Assembly (NCBI GenBank): GCA_023459915.1
Contig: JAEWSN010000041.1
Coordinates: 1-37,715 of the forward strand
Reading direction: 5' to 3'
Length of the DNA: 37,715 bases
DNA from: Bacillota bacterium
GTDB taxonomy: Bacteria; Bacillota; Clostridia; DSM-8532
In this document: one piece after another, positions 34,753 through 37,715 of the stretch
Position numbering within the stretch: the first letter of the stretch is position 1
Layout: the number at the start of each line of letters is the position of its first letter
The notes under the pieces: model-generated
Database searches by the model: none
What the model saw: only the letters and a program-made list of their open reading frames with translations
What the model was told of the DNA's origin: nothing
Position numbers and translations under genes: made by a program

Positions 34753-35667
34753 ATGTCGAGGCAACCGGAAGGATATACGCTTGTCACAAACATCCGGCGG
34801 GATACGGAACGGCGGCGGGTCTTCAACCAACTGGCCGGGCTGGTGTTCGGACTGGATTTTGAACCATGGTTCCAGCGTGGCTTCTGGACGGACAGCTATC
34901 TTCCCTTCACCTTGTTTGACGGCGATGTCGCGGTGGCGAATGCCTCGGCGAACCGGTTCACCCTTGTCATCCATGGGAAGCGCCACCGCGCGATACAATT
35001 TGGCACGGTGATGACACATCCGGATTATCGTGGAAAGGGACTGGCCAGCTTCCTGATGCGAAACGCCATGGACAGCCTGCGGGATGAATGTGATTTTTTC
35101 TACCTTATGGGGGACAAGGACGCACTGGGGTTTTATCGGAAACTGGGGTTTGAGGCGGTACCGCAGACGTCCTATCGGTGGGTTCCCGCAAGCGGGGCAC
35201 TGCGAGGCGAATCTCCGGGAACCGGACGATGGCTGGATATGGACAACCCACAGGATGTCCATATCCTGATGGATTTGGCGGCAGCGCGGGAACCGGTGTC
35301 CATGCGGGCCGGCGTTCTGGATGCGACGCATCTGCTGACGTTTTACGCGCTCAATGGGTTCGGAGAGAAATTTTGGTATGTGGAGAAAGCCTCACTGCTG
35401 GCCATCTTTGAGCAAGCGCATGGTGTGCTGACATTGCACGATCTGCTGTTCCGGAGATCCATTCCGCTTGTCGACATTCTCCCGCTGCTGCCTCACGGAC
35501 CTTTGCAGGAGGTATCTTTTGGGTTCACACCGGACAGAATGGAACTCCTTCCCGAAGATGGATTGCTGCAAGCTGAACCGATGGAAATGGACGACGCGTT
35601 CTTTGCGATGCCCGCCGATTCATTCGGCCCGGAGCCTTTTTTGTACCCGCCAATTGCGCTGGCTTGA
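34753..35667 (+). CDS. GNAT N-acetyltransferase, two-domain
   Basis: A 304-residue protein. The N-terminal half is a GNAT fold with the acetyl-CoA loop VMTHPDYRGKGLASFLM (about residues 86-102) and GDKDALGFYRKLGFEAV. The C-terminal half (about 150-304) resembles a second, degenerate GNAT-like domain with no acetyl-CoA loop. The acceptor is unknown. GGGGGAGATG precedes the ATG. It is divergent from the ANT(6)-like gene. Confidence 0.85.
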   Translation: MSRQPEGYTLVTNIRRDTERRRVFNQLAGLVFGLDFEPWFQRGFWTDSYLPFTLFDGDVAVANASANRFTLVIHGKRHRAIQFGTVMTHPDYRGKGLASFLMRNAMDSLRDECDFFYLMGDKDALGFYRKLGFEAVPQTSYRWVPASGALRGESPGTGRWLDMDNPQDVHILMDLAAAREPVSMRAGVLDATHLLTFYALNGFGEKFWYVEKASLLAIFEQAHGVLTLHDLLFRRSIPLVDILPLLPHGPLQEVSFGFTPDRMELLPEDGLLQAEPMEMDDAFFAMPADSFGPEPFLYPPIALA

Positions 35668-35745
35668 AACCATGCAGGCTACCGGGCTCTGTAGAAGTTG
35701 AATAAATGGTCTTTGCAAGAATTATTCCGTAAAGAATAATATTAT

Positions 35746-35787
35746 AAAGATAATGCTGTAAAGAATAAACATTACAGCATTATCTTT
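35746..35787. terminator. Strong AT-rich hairpin
   Basis: A 16-bp perfect stem (AAAGATAATGCTGTAA at 35746-35761 with 35772-35787) and a 10-nt loop, followed on the plus strand by T-rich sequence. It may terminate the GNAT transcript. GTAAAGAATAA also occurs twice (35729 and 35758), and ATTATTC/GAATAAT forms a smaller palindrome just before. Confidence 0.75.
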
Positions 35788-35834
35788 TGTTTTCGAGATT
35801 ATCGTTATAATGGAGTCAGGCATAGTTTTGACAG

Positions 35835-35865
35835 GCATTCGACGTTGGCCTCAACGTTGGAATGC
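35835..35865. repeat. Interrupted palindrome before the ATPase pseudogene
   Basis: GCATTC-ACGTTG arms face CAACGT-GAATGC with one or two extra bases. It follows TTGACA (35828-35833), which has no matching -10. It may have been an operator of the decayed gene. Confidence 0.45.
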
Positions 35866-35901
35866 AACCTTGCCAAAGGTTCATGGAAAGAGGTGATTGC
35901 A

Positions 35902-36675
35902 TTGACGGGATTCATCGATCGGGCATTCGAACTGCAGACGCTGGAACGCTTGTATTCATCCCAATCAGGCTCGCTCCTGATACTGTACGGCAGGCGTCGT
36001 GTTGGGATCGGCTGGCCTCTCTCCTTGCCGCCGGTGAAGGAAAGAAGTTGCTTGTCATCGATGAATTTCAATATCTCTGCAAAGCGAATCCGGCATTCTC
36101 AAGCGTCATGCAGCGCTTGTACGATACCGTGTTGAAACCCGCTGGCGTCATGGTTATCCTCTGTGGTTCGCATATCAACATGATGGAGTCGGAAACGCTG
36201 AACTACGAGAGCCCTCTTTACGGTCGCCGTGACGCGCAGATCAGGCTGGGACCAATACCTTTTCGGTATTATCATTCTTTTTGTTGTCCACGCTCATCAG
36301 CTTGGATATCCTGGAACGCAGGGTGCCGGTCACGGAAACCCAACCGGCAAAAAGGCATTTGGTTGTGCACTTCAAAAAGTGGGGAACTGGTGGGACAATC
36401 GTACCGAGATCGATTTGATGGGTCTTGGCACTGACGGCCAGACCATGGTATTTGCAGAATGCAAATACCATGAGCGGCCCGTTGGACCTTCGGTGCTGAC
36501 CCAGTTGCAAAACAAGGCCCGCGCGGTGACCTGGGAATCTGATCAGCGGATTGCGCATTTTGTTCTGTTCTCCCGAAACGGGTTTGAACGGAACCTTCTG
36601 GCAATGGCTGAAGCAGATCCCCACATCCACCTCGTTGGGCCTGCATTGGACTTCGATTCGTCGATTTTGGCATGA
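35902..36675 (+). pseudogene. Decayed AAA_14/DUF234 ATPase
   Basis: Pieces of one ATPase family lie in order but in three phases. A TTG start after GAGGTGA opens LTGFIDRAFELQTLERL and the start of a P-loop, LLILYGRRRVG, which then breaks. A second phase carries the Walker B-like KKLLVIDEFQYL and VMVILCGSHINMMES. A third holds SLDILERRVPVTE, and the last carries the DUF234-type end NWWDNRTEIDLMG and FAECKYHERPVG. The family is normally about 450 residues; this stretch spans only about 258 codons, so internal deletions as well as frameshifts have occurred. It is not functional. Confidence 0.88.
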
Positions 36676-36690
36676 CTCATTCGAGTGGAG

Positions 36691-37715
36691 TCAGCTCATC
36701 AGGCGCTTCTGTCCCTCAATGGCCTTGATGGGCGCGATGTTCTGGGTCACTTCCAATGTGCCCAGGTACTCCCCACCCTCGCCACGCACCGCAAAGTAGC
36801 GGATAAGGACGAATTTGTCTCCCATGGGGATCCAGAAGTCCTCGGAATCCTTCTTGCCGGATTTGAGATCCGTGACCAGCTGCTCCACGACATGCACGCT
36901 GGACGGCGGATGGCAGTTGGAGACCGCGCGGCCGATGATGGCCTTGGTACGGGCAAAGATGCGCTCTGCGCCCTGTGAGAAGTAGCGGACCGTGTCGTTG
37001 GCGTCCACGAAGGTGATGTCGAACGGGAGCGTGTTGAGCATCCCCACCAGCTGGTCGAGCTTGAGCACGCCCGTGGGGAGGATGACGGTCCCCTCGATGC
37101 CGGGAATGCCGGACATGGGGTCAGCCCCCTTTGGTGCGGGGTCTGACCCCGCGCCTGTTTCTGCCTCCGGCCCCTCGATGAGGCACCAGCCGATATCGCC
37201 GCTTTCCTTTGCGATCATGTCCCATTCACCCGGCTTGAAGTTCTCCAGGCACATGGGGAACAGGATGTTCTCTTCCTTGAAGATCATCTCATCGAGCTGT
37301 GTGACGGCCTCTTCGACAAGCACTGCCGCCAGTGCGGTCTCCGGACCCTCCAGTGCGGTCTTCGCGCGCTTGATTTTGCCCCTGATTTCATCGTCCACGC
37401 CCCACATGACCTTCGGTGGCGCGGTGATGCCGTAGTTTTCGAGCAGCGGGAAGATGAGATTTTCCTTCTTCAGGTAATGGATGTGGACCTGATACAGCTC
37501 ATCCAGCGCGGTTTTCAACGCGGCAACGGTTTCCTTCCACGGCCGGTGGTCGGGAGAACCGTTGGCCTGCAGATTGGCCAGCAGCGGGCGGATTTTGTCG
37601 GCAATCAGGGCCTCCAATGCCCGGTTTTCAAGCTTGAAGGTATGCACCGGATGGCCGGGGGCGTCTTCATTGGGCGCGACCGCATCCGCGTCCGCGGCCA
37701 TCATGCCGGTGCCAG
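36691..37715 (-). CDS. DUF438/hemerythrin/PAS protein (5' end outside window)
   Basis: About 341 codons are visible, and the frame stays open to the window edge. A hemerythrin-like HHE domain comes first (HPVHTFKLENRAL, HIHYLKKENLIFPLLE, KEENILFPMCLE), then a linker, then a PAS domain (about residues 215-325, LPFDITFVDANDTVRYFS and GRAVSNCHPPSSVHVV). Family members carry a DUF438 domain before the HHE domain, here presumably beyond the edge, so the Met at 37704 is unlikely to be the true start. A sensor of oxygen, NO or redox state is plausible. The linker includes a GGGGTC-palindrome insertion (residues GSDPAPKGADP). Confidence 0.88.
   Translation of the reverse strand, partial: GTGMMAADADAVAPNEDAPGHPVHTFKLENRALEALIADKIRPLLANLQANGSPDHRPWKETVAALKTALDELYQVHIHYLKKENLIFPLLENYGITAPPKVMWGVDDEIRGKIKRAKTALEGPETALAAVLVEEAVTQLDEMIFKEENILFPMCLENFKPGEWDMIAKESGDIGWCLIEGPEAETGAGSDPAPKGADPMSGIPGIEGTVILPTGVLKLDQLVGMLNTLPFDITFVDANDTVRYFSQGAERIFARTKAIIGRAVSNCHPPSSVHVVEQLVTDLKSGKKDSEDFWIPMGDKFVLIRYFAVRGEGGEYLGTLEVTQNIAPIKAIEGQKRLMS
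37117..37150. repeat. GGGGTCAGMCCCC-type palindrome pair inside a gene
   Basis: GGGGTCAGCCCCC (37117-37129) and a perfect GGGGTCTGACCCC (37138-37150) lie 21 bp apart within the HHE-PAS linker, the same spacing as the pair at 14168-14200 within one base. The reading frame is kept. Confidence 0.85.

Overview
The window looks like chromosomal DNA of a Gram-positive, Clostridia-like member of the Bacillota. The signs are strong AGGAGG-type ribosome sites, textbook sigma-A promoters, an M-box magnesium riboswitch, tRNAs with encoded CCA, and families common in anaerobic Firmicutes (DUF438, DUF1848, DUF3795, heterodimeric ABC exporter, solitary Dam, ANT(6)-like enzyme). No 16S or ribosomal protein gene is present, so the assignment is an inference.

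Bases 1-4950 form an AT-richer mobile island ending at the 3' end of an initiator tRNA-fMet gene. It holds an N-terminally truncated tyrosine integrase facing the tRNA, an intact IS630-family element (2648-3770), a 70-bp relic of the same IS end (202-271), and between them a compact leftward run of small cargo genes (unknown ORF, two GNATs, a membrane protein, a NUDIX hydrolase). The two outer edges of this run can be joined on paper at a single TA to rebuild one short reading frame. That is what a circular or tandem intermediate carrying an IS would leave behind.

Bases 5000-18450 carry a 27-bp minisatellite, a SAM methyltransferase with a repeat insert, a heterodimeric ABC exporter with one predicted degenerate ATP site, a VanY-like carboxypeptidase with 54-bp repeats, a leftward pair (phosphodiester glycosidase, then a LacI-fold sensor fused to a degenerate GGDEF domain), and an M-box riboswitch upstream of corA and a divergent PRPP synthetase gene.

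Bases 18450-25180 carry a DUF3795 protein, a serine hydrolase overlapping a WYL regulator, a cytoplasmic GH10 xylanase, a Dam methylase next to tRNA-Arg(ACG), and a DUF1848 protein. Bases 25180-26300 are a gene-poor kilobase with a near-consensus promoter, a putative ~265-nt RNA ending at a strong terminator, an A/C-rich tract, two overlapping tiny ORFs and an 18-bp hairpin. This is the least explained part of the window.

Bases 26300-37715 carry an MFS permease, a GH3 glycosidase and a glucuronoyl/acetyl-xylan-esterase-like hydrolase (with GH10, a plausible intracellular xylo-oligosaccharide route), a YgjV-like membrane protein with a GNAT-like tail, a second MFS permease, an ANT(6)-like nucleotidyltransferase, a GNAT, a decayed AAA/DUF234 ATPase, and a DUF438/hemerythrin/PAS protein cut by the window end. 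A palindromic GGGGTCAGACCCC repeat recurs, including inside genes, and several genes or gene borders carry tandem minisatellites.
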